Shown here piece after piece: positions 47,485-58,875 of a DNA stretch of 64,000 bases. Below the pieces are notes generated by a model. That model did not search any database and was not told the origin of the DNA. It saw only the letters and a program-made list of their open reading frames with translations. Source of the stretch: Lytechinus variegatus (Eukaryota; Echinodermata; Echinoidea; Temnopleuroida; Toxopneustidae); contig NC_054751.1 in assembly GCF_018143015.1 (NCBI RefSeq), forward strand, positions 29,341,783-29,405,782, read 5' to 3'. Both the position numbers and the translations under genes were made by a program. The first letter of the stretch is position 1. Every line of letters starts with the position of its first letter.

Positions 47485-47556
47485 AATGTCGAAAATACAA
47501 AAAGATGTATACCTGCCAAAATATGAGTTAATGAAAACGCTGGTAACGTATGTGGT

Positions 47557-47798
47557 ACACTATAAAAACTGCGGTGTTAAAACTGACACCAATTGGTGTT
47601 AATAGAGGACCACATCCTGAGGTGTTCAAATTACACCCTAGAGATTAAACATAACACTAAAGAGTGTAAATGTAACAACAAAAGGTGTTGTAATAACACC
47701 TATAGGTGTAAAACTAACACCACCAATTTAACACCGGTGTAAAATAACTGGTGTGGTCCTCTATGTACACCGGTTAACACCACAGTTTTTGCTGTGTA
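47557..47798. mobile_element. MITE with TACAC..GTGTA termini, copy 3
   Basis: Duplicate of the MITE at 42957-43195, slightly more complete at the left end (AAAAACTGCGGTGTTAAAAC). Confidence 0.8.
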
Positions 47799-48355
47799 TT
47801 ATAATCGCCCGGTAAACTGTTCCTTTGTTTACATTTTACATGTACGTTTATCATTAATTTCAAAGTATCGACCTATAACAAAACAGATTATAAAAAAACG
47901 TTTATCTAACATAAACGTAATAATAAAATGAACAAATCCTTATACTGGTGAAAAGAGTGAAGAGTATTATAGTTACTTTTACTGGTGTATAAAAAAATAT
48001 GTTTGAACAATGGAGATATACTGGTGGTAAATTATAGTAAGAAAAGCAGAATTAAATGTCATCTGAAAATATCAATTTCGACAAATTACCAAAAAATAAA
48101 GAATTGATCAAGAAGTATTACGAAGTAACAAAAAGGTCTGTGAATCATAAAAATGTATTAGTACAGTAGATATTTAGATAATAATGGATTATGAACACAG
48201 TCCATTCGTATTGCGGAGTCTCACGATAAATGGCAGGGCACTACTTCTACGACACCGTACAGTCCTGCGTTTAGGTTCTCTCAGTTTTTCATTGCGTCTC
48301 ATGGATCTATGAGTGCTCTGGGGAGCGTTTCATGCAATGACTTGTCAGACGTTTT

Positions 48356-49320
48356 CATATCAATTTGTTGTGTACAAAAAACGCTCCTTTTATAAGGCAT
48401 AGAAATGGGACGTTTAACGCACAGTCACTAATACGCGCCGCTGTCTTCGCATCGTGCAGGCAGTCTACGTGTATAGTGGCGGGCTGCTACATTGCGGTGC
48501 AGGGGTGTTCAACTTACATATCGTGAGCGCACTCAGCTGCGTGTTTTCACTTCTTCTCCTTTCTCTCCTTTTCTTGTCATTTTTCCTCGCATTACTTGTT
48601 TTCATAAATTTCCCTCTCACTTTCCTTGTTTTCTCACTCCCTTCAGTTTTGTAACTCTTCTTGATCACTTGCATTCATTGGCACACCCCCCGGTCAAAAA
48701 TGGTACGGTCCTATCCAACATACACTCAAGTCGTCGCTGTACGAATAAATGAAAACGTGCAAAATTCTTCACGCGCTGCGTTGCCTAGCTATGCGTGTGT
48801 ACTGTGTACACACAATGCCATCGGCTGAACCCGCCAAACTATAGTGACCAATTATTGCAAAAGCTTTTGCAAATGTGAAAAGTGACAGAGGTTTTTTTAT
48901 CCAATCAAAATCATTCTTAGGTATTCGCAATCTACAGCATTTTCTGCAAAATGTCTTTTTTTGATAGGGTCTATTGTGACGTATATATTTTTTTACAACA
49001 ATGTGAAGTCGCACCAAACGTTTCGTTTCCCGCACTTGCCCATTGGCTCATGTACAAATGGATTTCCAAAATCATCAAGAAAGGTTCCAAAAACCTCAAA
49101 AGTGACAGAACTTAATTTGACTAAAATTAAATGAAAATCATATCATGTTCAAGGTGAGAATCTGCTCTATTCTATTCTGTTTTGATAGATCACCTTGTTG
49201 GCGCGTTTGGGAGATGTCTTAGCAAATCCATCAAAAACGGCGTATTTTCTATTATTCTCCATAGGGAAATAATTTAACACGCTACGCACTGCAAAAAAGG
49301 AGCGCAAACAAATTGATATG
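48356..49320. mobile_element. Non-autonomous insertion of 965 bp in unit 2
   Basis: It is absent from unit 1, where GTTTTATCCGAC is uninterrupted. It starts CATATCAATTTGTTG and ends CAAATTGATATG, giving terminal inverted repeats of about 14 bp; a second inverted pair, AACGCTCCTTTT and AAAGGAGCGC, lies just inside. No transposase is recognised, and no target duplication is obvious. Confidence 0.75.
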
Positions 49321-49948
49321 ATCCGACAAGTACTGTTTTATCCAACAGTTACTATGGCAACAGTGCCTCTCATCCAATCATTATCAAGGAAAGTTGTCAG
49401 ACCTGACATCTTGTCGGACGAAAATGTTGATGAAACGCTCCCCTGAAGTTCAGGTAGCCAGTCATGAAACTTGATAAGGAGAGACTTGGCAAAATTCAAG
49501 CAGAGCACATCCCGTCGGTGATAAAGAGTGTCAAGTTTGGATGGGGAGCATAATCTTGTACGTCACATACTGATCAACATAGATGAGACCCACTCTGTTT
49601 TTAAACATACACGTGAATATTGTAAGTCCTAGCTCAACTGGGGCCCGGTATCTCTTCATCACACAAAATGATAGGATATTTCGCTCACGTGGGAATTCCA
49701 ATTTAAGTTCCACTGACACCAAGCAGTTTTATCTTCCTGATCTCTTGAAGAGTGGTGTCATTGACCTCAAGAACTAGATGATGAGGGCGAGCTTCGGTGA
49801 AGGTAACCTGCATGGCCTTACATTTAGTGTGACTCAATCGTATGTAACAGGACTCTTGGCACCAATAGCTAGTCTAAAGCATCCGAAACCGCACTTTGTC
49901 CACCCATACTGGAGGCATAATACCTCCATGTTGTATGTATGGAAATGT

Positions 49949-50255
49949 CGTGGTGTAGCGGTTCTGACTCTCGCCTTGCAATCAGAGAGTCGTGTGTTCG
50001 CATCACACCGTGGCCTATAGCGTCCTTGGGCAAGACGTCAAAATCCACTCTTCACTCAGATGTTAAATGGTACCCGGTAGGATGCGACAGCCTATGTAGT
50101 ATGCCTAGCAATTAGTTCTTGGAACTCTTGTTGAAATGTTCCCCAGGGAGTTGAGAAGGTGCATACATTGTGTGCGGTTTTGCCAGGATCCAAAGACCTG
50201 AGTACAACTACGGTTGCTGACTCTGAGGTAGTCAGTTTGTCTAAATAACACGTAA
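49949..50255 (+). mobile_element. tRNA-derived SINE-like repeat, unit 2
   Basis: Duplicate of the element at 44384-44690, with the same degenerate tRNA-like head and only minor changes. Confidence 0.6.
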
Positions 50256-50381
50256 TACTAGGCCTATTCTTGTCACTTATGATAGCAAATATCTTATATG
50301 ATCTACGCGTTTCAGTCAGATGTAGAATTTGTCAGTCAAGCAGTCAAAGAAACCTTCCATGGTTTAATTTATATGACATAG

Positions 50382-51494
50382 CTATCCTAGAGTTCGACAG
50401 CGTAGGATTTTCTTGAAGGCCACCTGAAAGTTCGGATGCTTCAGACCATAGATGATCGGATTGGCCACACTGTTCCCTAACAGTATCATGGTGGTGTACA
50501 GAGTAACGGCACTAGAACCGGGGATGACGAAATTAACAGCAGTAGCTAGGAAACAGAACATGAAAACACAAACGACCATGAAAAGATTCTTAGTGATCTC
50601 GATTTCCTTTTGGATGATTGCCTTGATCATGGGTGGATGAGAACCTCCAGAATCAGATGAAGAAGCTTGGCCTCCGTGTGTACTTGTTGACGTGGACTTG
50701 GTCTTTTCATCCGTTGCGTACTTGTTTCGAAATTGGTCATTGTGTCGACGAACATGGCTCAGAATCAAAGTGTAAAGTGTAAGAGTGAGCAGAAGAGCAA
50801 CTGCTGCCAAGGTTCCTTGAAATAAGACGTAATAAGTTGTGGATGTTTGCCCATCTTTTAAAGAACATATGCTGTAATATTCGGAGTAGCCGAGTGTCCC
50901 GAGACCCAACACTGGAGGTAGGACCATAGCTGATCCTGAGTACATCCAGATTATGACAGCTATGGCAATGATTCTCTTGGGAGTATGAATACCTTGATGT
51001 CCTCGGATAGACTTGGTGATGACATACCACCTTATGAATGCTATTGCTACGAGAGTGTATGCACTGCAGCATACGCTGATGTACAGCACTGCGGCCACTG
51101 TTGCGCAGACCCCCTCGTTCACTGGGTAAGTTCCTGTCTGACTTAGGAGACCAACACTTTGGAAAGGTATAAAGGAACACGTCAAGATATCAGCGAAAGC
51201 GAGATTGACAACCAGAATATTGGTGATCGTCCGTAGATTTTTGCTAACAATAATTGAAATGATGACGAGGGAGTTGCCCAAAAGACCGACCAATGCGAAT
51301 ACGAGCAAGACGGATCCAACAATTACGCGATGAAGGAAAGAGACGACATTTGTTTCCGATATAGCACTTTGAGTCGTCGTGAAATGAAATTTTGATTTTG
51401 AATCGCTGGTGATGCCCTGTACATCTGTGGTATATATGGTTTGTGTAGTGGCAATAGATGCATTGAGAAAATCTAAGAAAGTTGTATTTTCCAT
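50382..51494 (-). CDS. Rhodopsin-class G protein-coupled receptor, copy C
   Basis: This is an intact single-exon receptor of 370 residues, with the start placed at the Met at 51494 (MENTTFLDFLN) for the same reasons as copy B. All structural marks match copies A and B: GNS in TM1, LAFADIL in TM2, IRW at the end of TM3, CFLA in TM6, NPIIY in TM7 and a Ser/Thr-rich loop 3. Differences from copy B cluster in the N-terminal tail and around TM5 (for example VILQGI against VLFQGT). It arose with the segmental duplication and remains open, so it is probably functional. Confidence 0.93.
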   Translation of the reverse strand: MENTTFLDFLNASIATTQTIYTTDVQGITSDSKSKFHFTTTQSAISETNVVSFLHRVIVGSVLLVFALVGLLGNSLVIISIIVSKNLRTITNILVVNLAFADILTCSFIPFQSVGLLSQTGTYPVNEGVCATVAAVLYISVCCSAYTLVAIAFIRWYVITKSIRGHQGIHTPKRIIAIAVIIWMYSGSAMVLPPVLGLGTLGYSEYYSICSLKDGQTSTTYYVLFQGTLAAVALLLTLTLYTLILSHVRRHNDQFRNKYATDEKTKSTSTSTHGGQASSSDSGGSHPPMIKAIIQKEIEITKNLFMVVCVFMFCFLATAVNFVIPGSSAVTLYTTMILLGNSVANPIIYGLKHPNFQVAFKKILRCRTLG

Positions 51495-51913
51495 AATCGG
51501 TTCAGTATGTTTTCTGCAGTATGATAATCTCGAGAACGGTAGTAGAAAGAACACAAAATACTATGACATGCACGCCCTCCAATCAAAGTTAAAATACATC
51601 TTAAAGCACTATTTCAAAAACAATATACATGGCAGCATTTAAGTATATATATGTATATAATATATAAAATCTCCAAGCTATTTATATTCATCTGCAATTG
51701 ATTTCACCGTTACTGGTTACGCTCGAGTTTCTCATCAAGGATAACCTACAATCATGACTAACTCCGCCTCCTCAAGTTAACTTTTATTTCAAATTTGAAA
51801 AATTGACCAAAGTGGATTCGTTTTTAGACTGTCGTGAGTGCTTTTGAAATTGTCACTGTAAGCTGCGTCCTAGTTTCCTTGAGCGAATTAACGATCTCGC
51901 TCAAATAATGAAA

Positions 51914-51921
51914 TATTTATA
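51914..51921 (-). promoter_or_regulatory. Candidate TATA box of receptor copy C
   Basis: TATAAATA on the minus strand about 420 bp upstream of the start codon, at the position corresponding to copy B. Confidence 0.5.
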
Positions 51922-52259
51922 GGATATTAGTGCCTCGCCTCTCCAAAGAAACGGATGAGTGCAAAATGGCCAATTGTCTTCTAATAGCTGCTGTCAAACA
52001 CTGAATTAGTGGCATATCAAATATCCTTGGTTGAAAAAAAAGGTTTTGTGACCATGAGTTCTCAAACCCCTTGAACCATAATCTAAACCGGTCATTTTAA
52101 TTGTATCCAAGAGCGATGTCAAAATGGCTGACACTTCAACACGCATCGAATAGCTTTAGCTTCTCCGCTCTTTTCGCCATCAACTGCTTATGCGGATCCA
52201 GGGGGGGGGGTGTTATGACAGTGCCTTTTCGTCAAATGACCATGTCGGCTAATGCTATT

Positions 52260-52905
52260 TTCCACAGAAACAGTTGTATGCACAACTCAGTGACATGCAC
52301 ATGTGACAGTCGTGGTGTCCTTCACTGTTTTTTTTATATTGTTTGACTCATACAATATTTAATTTTTACAGGTTTTACAATAAGGGTAAACTTGACTGAA
52401 CCATATAGTACTAGAATAATGATAATTCCAGGTGTTCAGCACCAGCGTACCAATGGGAGGGGCAGACTGTCCCCTGACGAGCCACAAGTGGCCCCCTCCT
52501 ATGAACTTGAAGACCTTTTTATTTCGCATGCCAATTTTTTTGCTGGTGCGAAATGTCCTTTACATGCGGTTGAAGACTTTTTTTTGCTTGTCAAACTTTT
52601 TGGCGGACGAATTACCCCCCCCCCCCCGCTTGGAAAATCCTAGGTACGCTACTGGTGTTCAGGGAGGAATCGATCTTTGCTTTACTTGAAAGTGAGGGGA
52701 AAATTTGAATATTTCATGTCATAAAATACAAAGTAAAAAGTGAGTGGATGACGTCATCAGTCTCCTCATTTGCATGCCAACCAGGATGCGAAACTTTAAA
52801 ATATTTCACATGCAATTTTGATGAAATTTTCAGTATTTAGCTCGTTGGATTTTTCACTTTTTTTTCAAATCAACTTTTCGTTGGAGTTGACTTGTCCTTT
52901 TAGTG
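52260..52905. mobile_element. Degenerate TTAA-type MITE interrupted by a hAT-type MITE
   Basis: The right part (52680-52905) has TGACGTCATCAGTCTCCTCA, ATTTTGATGAAATTTTCAG and GGAGTTGACTTGTCCTTTTA, matching the element at 53276-53863. The left part (from about 52260) shares CACAACTCAGTGACATG with it. The outer ends are eroded. Confidence 0.6.
52440..52654. mobile_element. hAT-type MITE with 8-bp target duplication, copy 2
   Basis: It starts CACCAGCGTACC and ends GGTACGCTACTG; GTGTTCAG is duplicated at 52432-52439 and 52655-52662. Termini starting CA with an 8-bp duplication fit the hAT superfamily. Length 215 bp, no coding capacity. It sits inside the degenerate TTAA MITE. Confidence 0.85.
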
Positions 52906-53155
52906 CGACACTAAGCCCAACCTTTTTTGTTAAAAATGTAAAGGATTTGAAGTACGGTTTGATAGATCAAAGCAATTTGTGTTTTGACAGTCATTCCATC
53001 CGCAGCCGCCCATTTAAAATTTTGATAAGTGATCGCCCCGTGAACAATTAGTTTAACCTTAAGTTGTCGTGATATTGGATTGGAACTCTCCCATCGGAGA
53101 TAATCAAGTCCTCCAATTAAGTCAAACAAATTACAGATAATTATATGGCTCCAAA

Positions 53156-53159
<4 letters not shown>

Positions 53160-53192
<33 letters not shown>
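53160..53192. repeat. (TA)n microsatellite
   Basis: GTGTGTATATATATATAT run just before the TTAA MITE. Confidence 0.95.
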
Positions 53193-53195
<3 letters not shown>

Positions 53196-53275
53196 TCATG
53201 GTATAAGTTACGTATTTGAATGACATGTGCGAATTCTTTGTATAACAGTTTAGTTGGTCTTTTTTAATCGTTTAA

Positions 53276-53863
53276 AGGTCAAGTCCACCCCAGAAGAATG
53301 TTCATTTGAATAAATAGAGAAAGATCAATCAAGCATTATGCTGAAAATTTCAACAAAATCTGATAAATAAGAAAGTTATGACATTTTAAAGTTTCGTTTA
53401 TTTTTCCACAAAACTGTGACATGCACAACTCAGTGACATGTAAATGAGACAGTCGATGATGTCCCTCACTCACCTTTTTCTTTAATTATACAATATTTAA
53501 TTTTTTACAGATTTGACAATAAGGACCAAATCGATTGAACCATATGGTATTAAACAATGGAGGGAGGAATTAATCGTTGTTTCACATGACAATTGGAATA
53601 TTTCATATTTGAATATTCCAATTGGAATATTTCATATTTCGCATGATAAAATACAAAAGAAATAACGAGTGAGTGATGTCATCAGTCTCCTCATTTGCAT
53701 ATTTACAAGGATGAGAATATAACTGTTTTGTGAAATTACGCGAATCTTTTAAATGTCATAACTATCTTATTTTACATCCGATTTTTATGAATCTTTCAGT
53801 GTTATGCTTGTTGAATTTTTATCTTTTTTTTCAAATCATTTTTTGTTGGGGTGGACTTGTCCT
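53276..53863. mobile_element. TTAA-flanked MITE with long inverted repeats, second copy
   Basis: TTAA lies at 53272-53275 and 53864-53867. The ends are AGGTCAAGTCCACCCC and, inverted, AGGACAAGTCCACCCC; the arms extend about 180 bp. It is related to 14952-15550 and to the eroded copy at 52260-52905. Confidence 0.88.
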
Positions 53864-55121
53864 TTAAGTTAAGCGGAAGCCTAGACTTTCGGATTGATTT
53901 TCGACACATATTGCATCTTTCAATGAGCCTTATATACGTCATTACATCTTTCTTTTGATAGAAAGAGGTCGTCGAATTGAGTGATATTACAGCAGCCACA
54001 ATCGATAGGAACGTAACAGAGAAACACGGTAGAATTGGGTTGCTGTATTTTTGATGAACAGAGTCTTTGAAAAATTCACTTCAGTCGTAATAATACGAGT
54101 TCCATTTGCAGGAAGCACTTCAAAGTGAAAAGGAAAGTAAAAGTAATGCTATTTTTTCATCCATTAGTAACATTCTCACCACTCCCCATGATATAGCCTC
54201 GAGTAGTGGAGCTTTTGCTCCATGCCTCGAGTATGTGCAAAACCATGGAACTATTAATAGCTCCAGGTGCAAAACCTCTAACCCCACCCCTCCATCCTCC
54301 CCTTTCCGCTCACTCTACTCCCTCTCTCATTTTATCTACATAAGGGGGGGGGGGTATTGTGGAATGAATAAACAGGGTATGAATAAAATGCTGTCAAATT
54401 TTTGAATTAATTCTGCATTTAACATCTGTATGTATTGGTGATGCTATAATTCATCATGCCTATGTACTTTTCCTGATGAATTTGAAATTGAAAGCAGTGA
54501 TAAGTGTTTTCTACATTACTAGCTCATATAAAATCCGAATGAATTGAATTTAACCTACATCATCACTATACAAATTAACGCATGCACAATGATAAAATTA
54601 ACCCTGTTGATAGAGAAAACAAAGAAAAAGAAAAAAATAAAAGAAGACAACGAAAGTGGGTCTAATTCTCAACGGCAATACATCGGAGACGGCCTTTAAC
54701 TGATCTATTTTCCCATCTATTTTGTCAGTCATTGATCGCCTTCCCATTATCAGTAATCAAAAGAGTAACACAGATATTTAGTAATATGAACCCGATAATA
54801 GTATAACCTTGATTACCTAATGTATGAACGGGTGGATTGTCATTTGAACTGAATTAGGTAACGTGATATTGTAAATTAGTGAAAATAATATAGTTTCATT
54901 ATTATCTCGTACATCAGATGTAAAGAATCTCATGAAGGATGGGGTGTGAGGGGCACATACACTCAGAAGATGAGGAAAGGAACCAAGATGAGACTGCCCA
55001 GTTTTTTTTTACGTGTGAAGTCATCATAAATAACAATTAGAATCTACAGCAGAATAAAGGATACCTTCAAAAGTACTTATCCAAACTACATGTATATGAT
55101 TGATTTACACTTCATTTTACT

Positions 55122-55147
55122 ATATATATATATATATATATATATAC
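55122..55147. repeat. (TA)n microsatellite
   Basis: Pure TA run adjoining the hairpin repeat that follows. Confidence 0.95.
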
Positions 55148-55149
55148 TA

Positions 55150-55300
55150 TATTGTGTGAAAGAAATGGATGAAGAGAACAAAGGTAGCCGTAGCTTAAAT
55201 CAAGTTTCCCCAGAGCTATCTACGCCTACCTTTGTTCTCATCCATTTCTTTCACAATATTTAAATAAAAGAGTTGCCAAAGCTTGTACATGTATAACTTC
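55150..55300. repeat. Dispersed repeat with hairpin, beside TA microsatellite
   Basis: TTGTGTGAAAGAAATGGATG..GAACAAAGGTAG is followed about 37 bp later by its inverse CTACCTTTGTTC..CATCCATTTCTTTCACAA, arms of about 35 bp with small differences. The tail AGAGTTGCCAAAGCTTGTAC matches 21880-21915, and the CCCCAGAGCTATCT loop matches 16350-16365. Confidence 0.75.
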
Positions 55301-55415
55301 ACGCATATATCTTTACTCTATATATATGTATATCATATTTGTTTGTGTTTTGCTATACATTGTAGCTTTTGAATGAAAAAGAATAAATGCAATCAATCAA
55401 AAAATATCTTTTTCC

Positions 55416-55604
55416 GCCCTTTTCACACGTAAAAAAATCACGATTTGATTGATGATTCCAGTTATAAATACGGCTAATGACGAATATTTACCACATGTGA
55501 AACCAAACTAGAACATGATTAGAATCACGAACGCAATCACGGTCAAGATAACAACAGCAACCATCATTACAATGATGATTCAAGATTCACGTGTGAAAAG
55601 GCCC
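55416..55604. mobile_element. MITE with GCCCTTTTCACACGT termini
   Basis: The left end GCCCTTTTCACACGTAAAA and the right end TTCACGTGTGAAAAGGCCC are inverted. Interior has CACATGTGAAACCAAACTAG. Length about 190 bp. A related fragment lies upstream of receptor A at 39480-39556. Confidence 0.75.
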
Positions 55605-56382
55605 TTATATTAGGATACTGAACCGGATAATGTCCATCTGTATTCTTCTACTTGAATTCTTTGTATGAATCCATTTAATTGGTCCAATGGTCGATTTCTA
55701 TTTGTTACTATAATACGTGTCACCCGTGACAACCACCCCTCCAACTCATTTCCATTTGCTGTAATCAAAACTATGGTATCTCGGAAGTGTCTTGTCAGTC
55801 ATGTTCGACAGCATATTAGAATTGCTTAGCCGTGTATTCAAGTTCGCGTTTAGTGTACTTCATTAATACGAATGAATACAAATTTTGAGAGGCAAAGTTT
55901 CACATCAATATTACATAAAGAAAATATTTTTAATGAAGCAATACTTGTTGCCTTTGGTAACGTGCATACATTTCATATTCTCTGTGTCTTTCTTGTCGAT
56001 TGGTTATGGGTATATATTGCCACGGGATGAAACAACATGCAGGGAATTCAATAGAAAGGATACAGTTTAACACAGCTCATCCTGCTTCCTTGTGGCGCTG
56101 TAAGTCTGTATGAGCGCGTGGAACAACATCAGATCGAACACTTCGTTATATATAAGCTTTCTGAATTGTGTAAATTTCTCGTTGTTTTACCAATTCCGTA
56201 AAGTATCACATGTATATCTACAAGGAGGACTGGCCAATTCATCTAATGTTTGTAGATCGACCCTTGCTGATTTTCTTAGAGAAGCTTGTGAAACAACCTA
56301 ACGCAGAAAACTGTACCCCACAAGACGAGAAAGTGAAGTTCTCAATTAAGAGTGACCGGATCTGAACCCTGATAATCGAGCC

Positions 56383-56952
56383 ATGGAAAGCGTAGAAGCA
56401 ACGGTAAGACCGTCGATAGTTCCATTTCATCATCGAATAGCAGTTGCATCCGTCTTGGTCATGGCATCAGTTATTGGTCTCTTCGGCAACTTCCTCGTCA
56501 TCATCTCCGTCATCGTCACAAAGAAGCTTCGTACGATCACCAACATCCTGGTGGTCAATCTCGCCTTCACTGACGTGCTAACGTGCGCCTGTCTACCTTT
56601 CCAGGTGGTCGGTCTCCTCAGCCGAACTAGAGCGTATCCTCTCCCTGAGATCGTCTGCGATGTGGTTGCTGGAGTCGTAACCACCTCAGTTTTTGGCAGC
56701 GTGTGTAATCTAGTTGCAATAGCATTCGTACGGTGGTACGTCATCACCAAGTCTATCCGTGGACATCAAGGTCTCCATACCCCTAAGAAAGTCTTCACAT
56801 TGGCTGTGATTATATGGGTGTTTTCTACATCAGCAATGGTCGTACCACCTGTTCTTGGCATCGGGGCACTCGGCTACTCCGAATATTACGCTACATACAT
56901 TGGGAATAAAGGATTTCAATGGAACCACAATGTGAACATTTTTATTATTTGA
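56383..56952 (+). pseudogene. Rhodopsin-class receptor paralog cut off after TM4
   Basis: The reading frame from the Met at 56383 (good start context, GAGCCATGG) encodes TM1 with GLFGNFLVII, TM2 with NLAFTDVLT, TM3 ending in FVRWYVITKSIRGHQGLHT and TM4 followed by LGYSEYYA. It then leaves homology with copies A-C and stops after 22 unrelated residues. No splice donor lies at the break and no TM5-TM7 sequence was found downstream, so it is a truncated copy. It is on the opposite strand to the other three, lacks their N-terminal FLDFLN tail and is more diverged. Confidence 0.85.
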
Positions 56953-58860
56953 AATTTTGGTAATATTGCAAAGAGTAGCAGACTAATCTTAAGTTTCGGT
57001 CAAGTAACTATACACTCCCCAAAAAGTTTAGAAATCTGTTTTTGCTCGATGACTATCTCTTATCTATGAATACGATGCGATCATCAAAATATGAATAAAT
57101 CCTTCATAAGTATCTACTGAGAAGAATTGAAATTAAGGAAATAAAATCGCGTTAATCTTCGAAACCACAGATGTACATGTAGCCTATAAAGCGGTTAACA
57201 CCTGCTCCAATTTTTCAATGGATTAAAAAAATTCCCCTGTAAAATTTTCCTTTGTTACAAGTTCTTGTTTCTTTGTCAAAATCAAAAAGTGTTTTTAGAA
57301 GACAGTTTTGAAGGAAATATAAGAGTAAGTAAGCATGGTAAAGGTAGTTCGCAGTTTTTTTCTATTTTGATCATTCACATGAAATATTTTTGCCGTGTCC
57401 AAAGGAAGATGTGTATTTTGTCATAAGAATTGTTATTGCTTCTTGTTATCGAACAACTGATGCTTTTAACAACGATAAAAATACATATGCAGTTAAGTCA
57501 CAATTTGCAATTTAAAAAATCTCTTATAACATTCTCTCAAGTCACTGTTGGCTCATTTGATTCTCAGTTGCAATGCTACAATATTAACAAAAAGTTTGCA
57601 TCTGCATAAATATATATATAAAGAGCTCTATAAATGCAATTTGCAAACTAAAATAAAAAACAGTTTTCAACACTTCATTTAAAAAGGTAATTAAGTAGGA
57701 ATCAGAATCAGTTATAAGCTGTGTCTGATTAAAAGTAATGACTTCCTTTTAGACATATAAAGCGTTACTGCAATTTTTGTCCTTCGGGTAATAAGTAATA
57801 AAACTCATTTTGTTTGTGCTTCTCCTATTGTATTACACATAATTTTGTTTTGAATAAACTGATGTTTATTTGAAAAAGAAATCACAATAAGTGTACATCC
57901 TAAATTATGTCTCTTGCATATTGCTCTTTAACTCCAGCAATTTATTCAAAAATTTAAAAAGAGGAATTTAAAAAAAGAAACTATGAACTAATATAAGGCT
58001 GAATTCCAACAGAGATTCTTGCCAGGATGGGTTTGAACCAAGGTATGTTCAAAATTTCTGTGTATATACGACTGTGCTTCATCCAGGCTTTATCCAGACA
58101 CTCGGAAAGGTTCAATAATACATGAATAGAAATATATATGTATATGCATGCTCTTGCCAAAGGACACTAAATCATGGCAATAAGCATACAGTTAATGCCC
58201 TTCGGCAAAAGCGAGCATTTATTTTTCTACAGTTCTCAGTGAATGCGTTGTTCTGCTTTTGTCCCTGGTTAACCCATAGTGTCAAATATTTGTTCTTTTA
58301 CATGAATTAAAATACATACACTGCAGTAAATGTTGTAGCTGTAGCACCCGTTTTTATGTTTAGCAAAATTGCTAACAACTGCCAAATACTAATGTTTGGA
58401 TCTATTGTAAACAAAACTCATTTAAACTTGCAAATTTTTCCCCAGCTTTGCAAGCCAATGCTTTAAAATAGTCGAAGAGTTTTAACTACGCTCAAAGATC
58501 AAAGGAGGTTTAAATAAACAACGAAAAAATAAATGCATTTTCTTTTATTCAGTCTTTGGCTGTTTCTCTTTGGAGAATGTGAGCCTCTGAATCTTGGAAT
58601 TCATCCAAAGAAACTGATCCTCATTTCATGTTTAGAACTTTGAATAGGAACACCAACTATGCAGCATTGACTGTCCCAAGACAGTTCATCAACTTGGATT
58701 GAACCAGCCTCTCTACACCAGAGGATGCAGACACAGCATAAAATGTCAGCATCTTCATGACTTTAATACTTCAAAATTCTATTTTGACTGGATTTGATAC
58801 GAAATATATACATAATTAATGCATTTTATGGTTAAATGTATGATTTTTAAATTGATGTCA
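56953..58860. other. No recognised gene
   Basis: A+T-rich sequence with short low-complexity frames. No homology to the missing half of the truncated receptor was seen on either strand, and none of the repeat families of this window is evident. Confidence 0.4.
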
Positions 58861-58875
58861 GTGTAAAGGGTGACA

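Larger units (their letters stand above)
47490..52170. repeat. Segmental tandem duplication, unit 2 (contains receptor copy C)
   Basis: Counterpart of 42891-46597, colinear throughout apart from a 965 bp insertion at 48356-49320 and small indels. It ends at the same CTTCTCCGCTC, after which the two copies part. Confidence 0.92.
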
